Assembly (NCBI GenBank): GCA_902463265.1
Contig: CABQEV010000037.1
Span: forward strand, 1 to 12,061
DNA length: 12,061 bases
Direction of reading: 5' to 3'
DNA from: UMGS1889 sp900556055
GTDB lineage: Bacteria; Bacillota; Clostridia; Oscillospirales; Ruminococcaceae
Each line of letters opens with the position of its first letter. The first letter of the stretch is position 1. The notes beneath the pieces were generated by a model. The model did no database searches. It had not been told where the DNA came from and was given only the letters and a program-made list of their open reading frames with translations. Made by a program: the position numbers and the translations under genes. Below, in pieces: positions 6,136-12,061 of this stretch.

Positions 6136-7011
6136 TTATTCCAAAACATCATAAATTACAACGCCGTTGCAGATTACAAGCAATTGCTTTGACGTATTCT
6201 GATTATTCAGTATTGAATAGGTTACACTTGAAGAATAGCCTGCTTCTTTAACTGATTTTTGTGTAGAATTACAAAGAGAAACCATACTGGTTTTAACATT
6301 AGTCCAATCCGACTTAGGATTGATCCCCTGCTGGATCAAGTATATAGCTTCGGCAATTCCCGCCTGATTAATAGTAACATAATAGCAATCCGTATCTTCA
6401 TCATATGTAACGCTTGCATCGTCAAAATTGCTGTTAATTATAGCTTTAATTGCAATCAAAAGATCTGAACGTGTCATTTTCGGGGTTTGCGCATATGTGC
6501 TGCCGGAAGTTGTTACAGTATCCGATGGCTTTTTGCTGGATAGTCCCAAGCACTCTCTTAACTGAGCCAGATTTTCAGTCGTTTCTTCATCATCTTTCGC
6601 TGCTTCTCCAAGGAAAATAGGTCTTACAGTATTCAAAGTACATATTCCAATTTTTTCATGTTCATTTCCGGTATTAAGATTTTTTACCTCCAATAAGCGT
6701 CCATAATATAACGCTTTTTTTATTTTATAGGTATTGTCCGTAATAACATCTATATTATCTTTAATCCACCTTACGGCGTTTTTCATATCTTCCTCGCTCG
6801 CCGTTTCAGCATCAGCAGCAGCATTGTCAAAAACCTCCTGCAATTCTTCCTCTTTGCTTAATATAACTCTTTCGGTTGTCTCTATCACTGGCAGAGTTGT
6901 TTCTTTTATTATGCTTTCAGATGATACTGCTTCTTCATTACCCGAAGAACATCCTATCAGGCTTATAACAGACACAGCCACCATTAAACCGCAAAGAAAT
7001 TTTTTAAACAT
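6136..7011 (-). CDS. Lipoprotein of unknown function (291 aa)
   Basis: I do not recognise a family. The N terminus is a lipoprotein signal peptide: KK, a hydrophobic run, then lipobox LIGC with Cys at 21. The mature protein should be lipid-anchored on the outer face of the membrane. A Ser/Glu/Thr-rich tether (22-50) leads to a mostly helical domain (about 52-156, charged, with RWIKDNIDVITDNTYKIKKAL). A low-complexity linker (157-178) follows, then a C-terminal domain (179-291) starting MTRSDLLIAIKAII and ending in beta-like segments (KQLLVICNGVVIYDVLE). The ATG has an AAAGGAC ribosome binding site, its own promoter and a terminator. The gene is visibly more AT-rich than its neighbours: 6181-6240 is 33 percent GC, against 48 percent for a GH94 stretch at 4201-4260. 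This fits later acquisition. Confidence 0.85.
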   Translation of the reverse strand: MFKKFLCGLMVAVSVISLIGCSSGNEEAVSSESIIKETTLPVIETTERVILSKEEELQEVFDNAAADAETASEEDMKNAVRWIKDNIDVITDNTYKIKKALYYGRLLEVKNLNTGNEHEKIGICTLNTVRPIFLGEAAKDDEETTENLAQLRECLGLSSKKPSDTVTTSGSTYAQTPKMTRSDLLIAIKAIINSNFDDASVTYDEDTDCYYVTINQAGIAEAIYLIQQGINPKSDWTNVKTSMVSLCNSTQKSVKEAGYSSSVTYSILNNQNTSKQLLVICNGVVIYDVLE

Positions 7012-7053
7012 AATTATAGCAGTCCTTTCAACTATATTTTAATTATTTCTCTG

Positions 7054-7082
7054 ATTATAGCACAATTTTCCTATTTATGCAA
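7054..7082 (-). promoter_or_regulatory. Promoter of the 291-residue lipoprotein gene
   Basis: On the minus strand, TTGCAT (7082-7077) and TATAAT (7059-7054) are 17 bp apart, with TGC forming an extended -10. The promoter of the large lipoprotein gene at 11740-11768 has the same -35 hexamer and spacing. Confidence 0.75.
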
Positions 7083-7208
7083 TGCATTTCCAAATAAAAA
7101 TGTAAATTTATCGCATATTTTCTGTGTTAATTACCACAAAATTACATTAGAACGGCATGATGCCGCCATAACAGACAATCGTGTACGGGATTTTTTACAT
7201 ATTAAATC
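7083..7208. other. Non-coding middle of the divergent gap
   Basis: The 300-base gap between the lipoprotein start (7011) and the next gene (7312) holds two divergent promoters, at 7054-7082 and 7209-7237. The AT-rich stretch between them shows no convincing gene, RNA gene or operator. An open frame at 7131-7328 on the minus strand lacks a ribosome binding site and overlaps the next gene's start. Confidence 0.6.
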
Positions 7209-7237
7209 TTGATTATTGAGTAAGCATATGCTAATAT
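7209..7237 (+). promoter_or_regulatory. Promoter of the ATC-hydrolase-like / alpha/beta hydrolase pair
   Basis: TTGATT (7209-7214) and TAATAT (7232-7237) are 17 bp apart, with TGC before the -10 box. The boxes match consensus at 4 of 6 positions each. The predicted start is near 7244, just before a hairpin. Confidence 0.6.
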
Positions 7238-7244
7238 AGTAAAA

Positions 7245-7268
7245 AGCCGATCCACCATAAGGTCGGCT
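7245..7268 (+). other. 5' leader hairpin
   Basis: An 8-bp stem (agccgatc with ggtcggct, one G-U pair) with an 8-base loop would form at the very 5' end of the predicted mRNA, about 40 bases before the start codon. It has no T-run after it. Such end hairpins can stabilise mRNA; no riboswitch class is recognisable. Confidence 0.5.
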
Positions 7269-7311
7269 CAGCTTCGGAAAACGGAATTTTATCTGTAAAG
7301 GAGAAATTGAA

Positions 7312-7914
7312 ATGGAAAATTCGGTCAATGCATGGGTGATTTTGAATTTTTATCATGGTGCTGTAAAGGCGGAACTGAAGCACCGCGGATTTCCCAAGGA
7401 AACGGCGCAGAAGATACTTTCGGAATACAAGACTGTCGCTGCGAGGGCAAAGGACATAGGCAAAGCAAAGCTCCTGTCAAGCTACATAATGGGGATATAT
7501 TTCATCGCCATGGTCCGCAGCACGGGAAGATCCGCCGAGGAAAATTTCGAGATACTGAGGGACGGCTTATGCGCATCATCGCTGTTTCACAAGGTCATGG
7601 GAAATGCCGAAAGCTATCTCGATCCGAAGAAGCTGCCCGCAAGGCTGAAATGGTCCGAGGAGAGCCATAAGCGGAAATACGGGAACGACTGGGTGGTCGA
7701 CATCCTCACAAAGACCGATGATTACGAGCTTGGCTATGATTATCGGGAATGCGGGGTATGCAAGCTTTACAATGATGAGGGCTGTCCCGAGCTTGCGCCT
7801 TATATGTGCAGAATGGATTTTGTCCTCGCCGATATCATGGATATGAAGCTTGTAAGGACGGGAACGATCGCAGAGGGTGCAGAGCTTTGCGATTTCAGAT
7901 ACAGCAGGAAATAA
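7312..7914 (+). CDS. L-2-amino-thiazoline-4-carboxylate hydrolase family protein
   Basis: The 200-residue product resembles the ATC hydrolase family (Pfam ATC_hydrolase), named for a step converting aminothiazoline carboxylate to S-carbamoyl-L-cysteine. Most clostridial members are uncharacterised, so the true substrate is open. The N-terminal half is helical (about 1-110). The diagnostic part is the C-terminal half: YRECGVCKLYNDEGCPELAP (144-163), then MCRMDFVLAD and RTGTIAEGAELCDFRYS (182-198). Cysteines at 147, 150, 158, 166 and 193 could bind metal or hold catalytic thiols. AAAGGAG lies 7 bases before the ATG. The alpha/beta hydrolase gene starts 16 bases after the stop, so the two should be one operon. 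There is no signal peptide, so it is probably cytoplasmic. Confidence 0.8.
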   Translation: MENSVNAWVILNFYHGAVKAELKHRGFPKETAQKILSEYKTVAARAKDIGKAKLLSSYIMGIYFIAMVRSTGRSAEENFEILRDGLCASSLFHKVMGNAESYLDPKKLPARLKWSEESHKRKYGNDWVVDILTKTDDYELGYDYRECGVCKLYNDEGCPELAPYMCRMDFVLADIMDMKLVRTGTIAEGAELCDFRYSRK

Positions 7915-7930
7915 CATCGGAGGTTTTACC

Positions 7931-8674
7931 ATGGAATTTGCCGCATACGGAGATAAGAACAGCAGAGCAATAATATTTGTGCATGGCTCATGCACGACCG
8001 CAGAAACGTGCTATTCAAAGCTTGCCAAAACAATGAAGAATGATTTTTACTGCATTCTCTGCAAATTGGACGGACATTATGACGGTTCGGAGGATTTTAT
8101 ATCGCTTACTGCCGAAGCGGAGCAGATCGAAAAATACATAGGCGATGAATTCGGCGGTCATGTTTATGCGCTGGTCGGACTGTCGCTCGGTTCGACGATC
8201 TGCGTCCGTATGCTTGAAAGAAACAGAATATCGGCGGAAAAAGTTATCCTCGACGGAGCTTGTGTGCAGAACAAGGGACGGTTTTATGCGGATATGTCTG
8301 CGTTTATGTGCAATATCGGAATATCGTATATCCGCAGGGGCGGAAATATCCCCGACAAGCTTGTTGAGATGGTGTTCGGAAAAGGAAACACAAGCGTTGT
8401 CAGCATGATGTACGCAGGCACTTCAAAAGCAACTGTCAAAAACGTCTGCAAACAGGTCTACTGCTATAAGATCGGCAGCGGACTGTCAGACTGCGGCAGC
8501 AGCGTCGTCTGCATAAGGGGCGAATTTGAGCCTATTCCCAAGGAATCGTTCAGGCTGCTCAGTGAGCATCTTAAAAATATAAGGGAGATCATCATTCCGA
8601 ACTGCGGTCATGTCCAGTATCTGAATGAACAGCCGCAAAAGTATCTCGATATGCTGAATGAGCTGCTTGCATAA
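7931..8674 (+). CDS. Alpha/beta hydrolase
   Basis: The 247-residue protein has the alpha/beta hydrolase order: a strand ending in the oxyanion segment FVHGS (16-20), the nucleophile elbow GLSLG with Ser at 85, and the catalytic His at 227 in NCGHVQYLNEQP. The acid is less clear. In the expected strand the sequence is CIRGEFEP, so Glu at 198 or 200 would replace the usual Asp. A lid region lies around 115-175. The substrate is unknown; small esters, thioesters or amides are possible. I chose the ATG at 7931 because a strong GGAGG precedes it; an in-frame ATG at 7877 lies inside the upstream gene and lacks a site. It is probably co-transcribed with the preceding ATC-hydrolase-like gene. The product appears cytoplasmic. 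Confidence 0.88.
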   Translation: MEFAAYGDKNSRAIIFVHGSCTTAETCYSKLAKTMKNDFYCILCKLDGHYDGSEDFISLTAEAEQIEKYIGDEFGGHVYALVGLSLGSTICVRMLERNRISAEKVILDGACVQNKGRFYADMSAFMCNIGISYIRRGGNIPDKLVEMVFGKGNTSVVSMMYAGTSKATVKNVCKQVYCYKIGSGLSDCGSSVVCIRGEFEPIPKESFRLLSEHLKNIREIIIPNCGHVQYLNEQPQKYLDMLNELLA

Positions 8675-8697
8675 CGCTGATCTCTTATAAATGTGCA

Positions 8698-8739
8698 AAA
8701 AAGCGTCACGGAAGAAACTTATCTTCCGTGGCGCTTTTT
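8698..8739. terminator. Strong bidirectional terminator between convergent units
   Basis: An 18-bp stem with one G-U pair (8698-8715 with 8722-8739) and a 6-base loop has A-tracts on the left and T-tracts on the right, so it works in both directions. It ends the hydrolase pair from the left. From the right it ends the transporter and small-peptide unit; its last base is also part of the peptide gene's stop codon. Confidence 0.93.
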
Positions 8740-8864
8740 CACTTCTTTTTTTTCTTTTTCCTGCCGAATATCAGCGAGAGCGTGCCGGTCAGCAGGCACA
8801 GACCGCAGAATATGAATATCAGCGGCTTCGGCACTTTTTTCAGCTTTATATCCCTCAGTTTCAT
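8739..8864 (-). CDS. Small single-pass membrane peptide (41 aa)
   Basis: I recognise no family, but the evidence for a real gene is good. The ATG overlaps the stop of the upstream transporter gene as ATGA. AAAGGA at 8880-8875 serves as ribosome binding site. The frame stops exactly at the shared terminator. The peptide begins MKLRDIKLKKVPKP, has one hydrophobic helix (LIFIFCGLCLLTGTLSLIF, residues 15-33), and ends GRKKKKKK. Both sides of the helix are strongly basic, so topology is hard to call; the C-terminal Lys6 suggests that end is cytoplasmic. It may be a subunit or stabiliser of the transporter encoded just before it, or an independent small membrane protein. Its low-complexity tail and length explain why gene finders could miss it. 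Confidence 0.7.
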   Translation of the reverse strand: MKLRDIKLKKVPKPLIFIFCGLCLLTGTLSLIFGRKKKKKK

Positions 8865-9736
8865 TGACTACCGGTCCTTTCCGATGCTTTTTTGCTGCGG
8901 ATAAACATTATTACCGCCATAGCGCAGATGATTATATATCCCGCTATGCTGAATATATCGGGCATCTGTCCGAATACTATCATGCCTATTATCGCCGAAA
9001 ATATTACCTGCGAATAGTCATAAACGGAAATTTCCTTTGCGGGCGCATTGAAGTATGCCGCCGTTATCGAGAACTGCGCCGCCGCTGCCGAACAGCCCGC
9101 AAGTATCAGATACAAAAGCTGGATAAGCGTCATTGAATGGTAATCGAATATCAGCGAGGGCAGCGTCACAAGGCAGGAAAATCCCGAGAAGAAGAACACG
9201 ACATATGTTCCCTTCACGCCCATTCCCGAGAGCTTTCGGACTGCCGTATATGCCGCACCTGCGCCCATTCCGCCGATAAATCCTATTATCGCAGGGAACA
9301 TATCCGCATTGGAAAATGACGGCTTTATTATCAGCAGACTTCCCGCAAACGCGCCTATGACGAGCATCCACTGCATCAGGCTGACCTTTTCCTTCAGAAA
9401 CAGCAGTGAAAATATTATCGCAAAAAACGGAGAAAGCTTGTTGAGCATCGAAGCATCTGCGATAACGAGATGATCGACTGCGTAAAAGTTGCAGAGAATT
9501 CCGACAGTTCCGCAGACAGAGCGCACCATAAGCCCGCCGAGTGCGTCCTTTCGGGGCTTGATGCTGACATTTTCCTTCCGCATTATCACAAATGCGAATA
9601 TAAAGGCGATAAGGTTGCGGAAAAAGCTTTTCTGTATCGATGGGATATCGCCCGCCAGCCGCACGAACGTATTCATCAGCGAAAAGAAAAATGCCGCACT
9701 GATTATATATAAAATGGCTTTCTGCCTGCTTTTCAT
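8861..9736 (-). CDS. EamA/DMT superfamily transporter
   Basis: A 291-residue integral membrane protein with about ten predicted helices (near residues 7-24, 33-51, 68-87, 93-113, 119-136, 147-164, 176-196, 207-227, 240-257, 263-282). They form two five-helix EamA repeats, as in drug/metabolite exporters. The first repeat has the typical FFFSLMNTFVRLAG and SFFRNLIA motifs and ends LFLKEKVSLMQWMLVIGAF; the second has SVYDYSQVIFSAIIG and IAGYIII. The substrate is unknown; family members export amino acids, nucleosides or other metabolites. The start has AAGGAG. Only 20 bases separate the start from the terminator of the preceding gene and I see no promoter there, so expression may come from read-through. 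It is translationally coupled to a 41-residue membrane peptide. Confidence 0.92.
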   Translation of the reverse strand: MKSRQKAILYIISAAFFFSLMNTFVRLAGDIPSIQKSFFRNLIAFIFAFVIMRKENVSIKPRKDALGGLMVRSVCGTVGILCNFYAVDHLVIADASMLNKLSPFFAIIFSLLFLKEKVSLMQWMLVIGAFAGSLLIIKPSFSNADMFPAIIGFIGGMGAGAAYTAVRKLSGMGVKGTYVVFFFSGFSCLVTLPSLIFDYHSMTLIQLLYLILAGCSAAAAQFSITAAYFNAPAKEISVYDYSQVIFSAIIGMIVFGQMPDIFSIAGYIIICAMAVIMFIRSKKASERTGSQ

Positions 9737-9755
9737 CGGGATCTGCTCCTTCTTG

Positions 9756-9786
9756 GAAAAAGCCGCCGATGTTTCTATCGGCGGCT
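9756..9786 (-). terminator. Terminator of the large lipoprotein gene
   Basis: A perfect 10-bp stem (agccgccgat with atcggcggct) with a 6-base loop is followed on the minus strand by five U. It lies between the large lipoprotein stop and the transporter start, about 20 bases before the latter. It may therefore also control read-through into the transporter. Confidence 0.9.
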
Positions 9787-9807
9787 GAATATTTGCGGTT
9801 ATGTCTT

Positions 9808-11703
9808 TTATGAGGCAGCCTGAACGGGATAAGAGCCTATAAATCTTTCATCGACTTCAAAGCTGTCGGGGATATCACTCTCGTCAAGGTCGGAGAAATC
9901 GTAGTTTTCGCTCCAGTATGTGCTTGTGGGATAGCCGTCCTCAACAACTGCGAGAACATAGGAATCGCTCATGCCCATGTAACCGTTCATTGCGGTCATG
10001 AGATCCTCAAATGAGCCGTCATACGCATATTCATAGCCGTCAAATGTATCTATTCCGTCCTCATAAAGCGGGCAGATGTAAACGCCGTCCTCAAGGTGAC
10101 TGTCGTTTATTTCAACGTGTGTTGCATAAGTGCAGAAATTTGTGTAAGCCAATTTTGCCATGCTGTTTGCTGAAGCGATCGCAAGAGCATCTCCGTCAAG
10201 CTCTTCATCATCGTAATAGCCAAGCTCTTCGTCATCGTAATATTCATCATCGTAATATTCGTCATCGTAATATTCATCATCATAATAGCCAAGCTCTTCG
10301 TCGTCATATGTATCATAATCACTGCTGATATCTGTACCGTAAAAGCCGCTCATTATATCATTAATAAGTGCGTCAAGCTCATCCTCGGTAAGAGAGAGGA
10401 AATTCTTGTCAGCACCGAGGGGCTGCGGCTTATCCTCAGTAAATGCGAGCTTGACAGAAAGTCCGTCAGCAGTCTGAGCTTCATCATCGTACTGACTCTT
10501 TACGCTTGCGCTGTCAACTGTCATCTCTGCGGTCTTGCCGTTTACGGTGATAACGCCGCCGAGCTTGAGTTCGCCGTTGTTCGAGTCGGAATATGCCAGC
10601 GTATATGCGCCGTCAGCCTTGTTATAATCGAAAGCGATCTCGCCGCTCTCGTTTATATCGGCATCCTTTGCGGAGAATGTGAGCTTGTCGGAGATATTTC
10701 CGTCTGTGCCGCTCATAGCGAGTACGACTGATGCTGTTGCGGTATCAGCGGGATCGCTTTCGGGAGCAGCTGAGAAATCGAGTGAATATTCGGAAGATTT
10801 TGCGGGATCGGAACCGAAGTCAAGGGAGACATCCATGTTATAATTCTCGCCTTCGATCTCTGCGGGGAATGAGCCGTCAACGGCAACAAGCTCATGGCTC
10901 TTGCTGTTCACGGTGAATGTGAGGTCGATATTTGTGATAGAATCGAGAACCTCGTTCATGCTGTCGAAATAGTAGCTGATGTAAGAATCCTCGCCTGCAA
11001 TTCCGCTCATTTTGTCAATAACGTCCTTCATCTGATCGCCGCTTACGCTGCACTTGATGATATTGGCTTTGAACTCTGCACCGTCGGAAAGTGTGACCTT
11101 TTCGGAAGACGATGTATATTCAAGGCTCTTTACGAAATCGGTCCATGTTTTCTGGAATTCGTTTTCGCCGTCTGTGCCTGCGAATGCATCACGGAATTCA
11201 TTTACGGCATCGGTCAGTTCCTTTATGGAATCATCGTCCAGGCTGTATGAGCTGTCGGAATTCGGACCGAAAACGGAATTTTTGATATCATTTTCAAAAT
11301 TTGCGAGATCGAGCTTATATGAGTGATCCTCATTAAGACCGCTGATAAGGAATTCGGCGTTATCCTTATCGGAATATGTTTTTACGGTTACATTTGAATC
11401 TCCGCTTTTGACGGAAGCATTGACTCCGATGCTTTTATTTTCGTCATTCAGGACAGCGAAAGACACGCTGATATTCTGATAGCTGACATCACCCTTAACT
11501 GCGCCTGCCTTAACAGCGTTGGAAACAGCGTCATAGATACCCGAGGACTTTGAAGCTGCGATAGATTTGACAGTATTTTCGGCAGCGAGCTTAATATACT
11601 CGTCGGGGGAATCCTTTATCATTTTAGAATAATTATTGCAGCCGCTGAGAGAAACAGCGAGGACTGCAGCGGTGCCGACAATAACATAGCTGCGTTTTTT
11701 CAT
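9808..11703 (-). CDS. Large lipoprotein with acidic YYDDE repeats, function unknown
   Basis: The 631-residue product starts with a lipoprotein signal peptide (KKR, hydrophobic core, lipobox LSGC with Cys at 22), so it should be anchored outside the membrane. Residues 30 to about 440 are beta-rich and polar, with segments such as LTFTVNSKSHELVAVDGSF; the pattern recalls LolA/LppX-like lipoprotein folds, but I cannot confirm this. A very acidic tandem block follows (about 467-499: DEELGYYDDE flanking three YYDDE units). A distinct C-terminal domain of about 130 residues comes last, with LAYTNFCTYATHVEIND and VLAVVEDGYPTSTYWSENYD. That ending vaguely resembles C-terminal domains of ruminococcal pilin-like proteins (weak memory-based impression). 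The acidic block could bind cations or act as a spacer. GAAAGGATT precedes the ATG. The gene has its own promoter and terminator. Confidence 0.85.
   Translation of the reverse strand: MKKRSYVIVGTAAVLAVSLSGCNNYSKMIKDSPDEYIKLAAENTVKSIAASKSSGIYDAVSNAVKAGAVKGDVSYQNISVSFAVLNDENKSIGVNASVKSGDSNVTVKTYSDKDNAEFLISGLNEDHSYKLDLANFENDIKNSVFGPNSDSSYSLDDDSIKELTDAVNEFRDAFAGTDGENEFQKTWTDFVKSLEYTSSSEKVTLSDGAEFKANIIKCSVSGDQMKDVIDKMSGIAGEDSYISYYFDSMNEVLDSITNIDLTFTVNSKSHELVAVDGSFPAEIEGENYNMDVSLDFGSDPAKSSEYSLDFSAAPESDPADTATASVVLAMSGTDGNISDKLTFSAKDADINESGEIAFDYNKADGAYTLAYSDSNNGELKLGGVITVNGKTAEMTVDSASVKSQYDDEAQTADGLSVKLAFTEDKPQPLGADKNFLSLTEDELDALINDIMSGFYGTDISSDYDTYDDEELGYYDDEYYDDEYYDDEYYDDEELGYYDDEELDGDALAIASANSMAKLAYTNFCTYATHVEINDSHLEDGVYICPLYEDGIDTFDGYEYAYDGSFEDLMTAMNGYMGMSDSYVLAVVEDGYPTSTYWSENYDFSDLDESDIPDSFEVDERFIGSYPVQAAS
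10207..10305 (-). repeat. 15-bp tandem repeats encoding YYDDE units
   Basis: Four adjacent 15-bp units at 10231-10245, 10246-10260, 10261-10275 and 10276-10290 differ from each other at only one to a few bases. They are flanked by two copies of a related longer unit carrying AAGCTCTTC (10221-10229 and 10290-10298). The unit length is a multiple of three, so gain or loss of units keeps the frame. This makes it a likely length-variable site in the lipoprotein gene. Confidence 0.85.
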
Positions 11704-11739
11704 AATTAAATAATCCTTTCATATTTTCATAATAATATT

Positions 11740-11768
11740 ATTTTAACATGAAAGGGCGGGATATGCAA
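11740..11768 (-). promoter_or_regulatory. Promoter of the large lipoprotein gene
   Basis: On the minus strand, TTGCAT (11768-11763) and TAAAAT (11745-11740) are 17 bp apart, with TGT forming an extended -10. The predicted leader is about 30 bases. The -35 hexamer, spacing and extended -10 are the same as at the smaller lipoprotein gene. Confidence 0.72.
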
Positions 11769-11847
11769 TAGAAATGGGAAATAACGTGTAATGAAAAAAA
11801 GGCTAAAAACCGAACCGATTTTGTTAATAACCCACAAATTGCTATGG

Positions 11848-11949
11848 AGTGCGGCGTCCGCACTGTTTTTTCGCGATACGGCGCGGTAAACCGTCGCCTT
11901 ACTATTGTTTAGGGATATGGTTATGCGTCCGCGCAAAGGTTACTTTGCG
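11848..11949 (+). other. Cluster of three short GC-rich hairpins in non-coding DNA
   Basis: Within about 100 bases there are three compact hairpins: 11848-11864 (7-bp stem, 3-base loop, followed by T6), 11880-11898 (7 bp with one bulge, TAAA loop) and 11932-11949 (7-bp stem, GTTA loop, followed by T4). The first and third look like plus-strand terminators, but no plus-strand gene precedes them. The block is next to the right repeat copy and may belong to a larger repeat or a structured RNA. A minus-strand frame at 11727-11936 runs through it without a ribosome binding site. Otherwise the 360 bases after the lipoprotein gene hold only its promoter and the repeat. Confidence 0.45.
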
Positions 11950-11985
11950 TTTTGATTGATGGGGAAACTGCTTTTGAGGTGTTCA

Positions 11986-12060
11986 TTTTGCTTTTTATGT
12001 TCAGGCGAACAGCACCCACAGACCCGCACCCAAACTAAAAAGCGTTGGGGTCCAGCCCTT
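11986..12060 (-). repeat. Right copy of the 75-bp repeat, inverted relative to the left end
   Basis: This is the reverse-complement partner of 13-87 (69 of 75 identical). The match runs to the second-last base of the window, so the repeat unit may extend beyond it. Mismatches lie at the positions corresponding to left bases 50, 52, 55, 56, 68 and 74. The two copies have diverged slightly, as expected for a family of dispersed repeats rather than a very recent duplication. Confidence 0.85.
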
Positions 12061-12061
12061 T

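Noticed and set aside
7877..7930. Upstream ATG for the alpha/beta hydrolase
   Set aside because: It lies inside the preceding gene and lacks a ribosome binding site, while GGAGG precedes the ATG at 7931. The first 18 residues show no family similarity.
10207..10305. Possible CRISPR-like array
   Set aside because: The units are 15-bp in-frame tandem repeats without unique spacers, inside a coding region; no cas genes are present.
11727..11936. 69-codon minus-strand frame upstream of the large lipoprotein gene
   Set aside because: It has no ribosome binding site, runs through the hairpin cluster and ends downstream of the lipoprotein promoter.
1..12061. Large transposon bounded by terminal inverted repeats
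   Set aside because: No transposase, integrase or target duplication is visible, and the interior includes core housekeeping genes.

Overview
The window looks like chromosomal DNA from an anaerobic, Ruminococcus-like clostridium (Firmicutes, Oscillospiraceae). This is inferred from the medium-to-low GC content, AGGAGG-type ribosome binding sites before nearly every gene, housekeeping-type TTGNNN/TATAAT promoters, Gram-positive-style lipoproteins and a GH94 disaccharide phosphorylase. The genus was not confirmed by any search. Both ends of the window lie inside two copies of one 75-bp repeat in opposite orientation (13-87 and 11986-12060). That pattern suggests a contig that broke at a dispersed repeat.

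Layout from left to right. (1) Minus-strand operon nadB-rsmE (890-2356 and 168-890): L-aspartate oxidase of NAD biosynthesis is joined by a one-base stop/start overlap to the 16S rRNA U1498 methyltransferase. It has its own promoter and a 14-bp hairpin terminator. (2) Divergent plus-strand hicA-hicB toxin-antitoxin pair (2619-3322), with a consensus promoter containing a 9-bp direct repeat and an unusual hairpin-bearing gap between the two genes. (3) Minus-strand GH94 phosphorylase (3492-5888) with its own promoter, a long leader and a terminator. (4) Minus-strand AT-rich lipoprotein of unknown function (6136-7011). (5) Plus-strand pair: an L-2-amino-thiazoline-4-carboxylate-hydrolase-family protein (7312-7914) and an alpha/beta hydrolase (7931-8674). 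(6) Minus-strand EamA/DMT transporter (8861-9736), translationally coupled (ATGA) to an easily missed 41-residue membrane peptide (8739-8864). These converge on the hydrolase pair at a strong bidirectional terminator. (7) Minus-strand 631-residue lipoprotein with an acidic YYDDE tandem repeat (9808-11703). (8) A 360-bp non-coding end holding its promoter, three short GC-rich hairpins and the right repeat copy.

The units appear independently transcribed: nearly every transcript has a recognisable promoter, terminator or both. NAD synthesis plus rRNA modification is housekeeping. GH94 links phosphorolysis of a beta-glucoside to central carbon metabolism. HicAB, the two lipoproteins, the hydrolase pair and the transporter plus peptide look like accessory functions. 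I see no clearly new multi-gene system. The most noteworthy items are the coupled 41-residue peptide, the atypical GH94 active-site region, the organisation of the hicAB locus, and the terminal repeats with the adjacent hairpin cluster.
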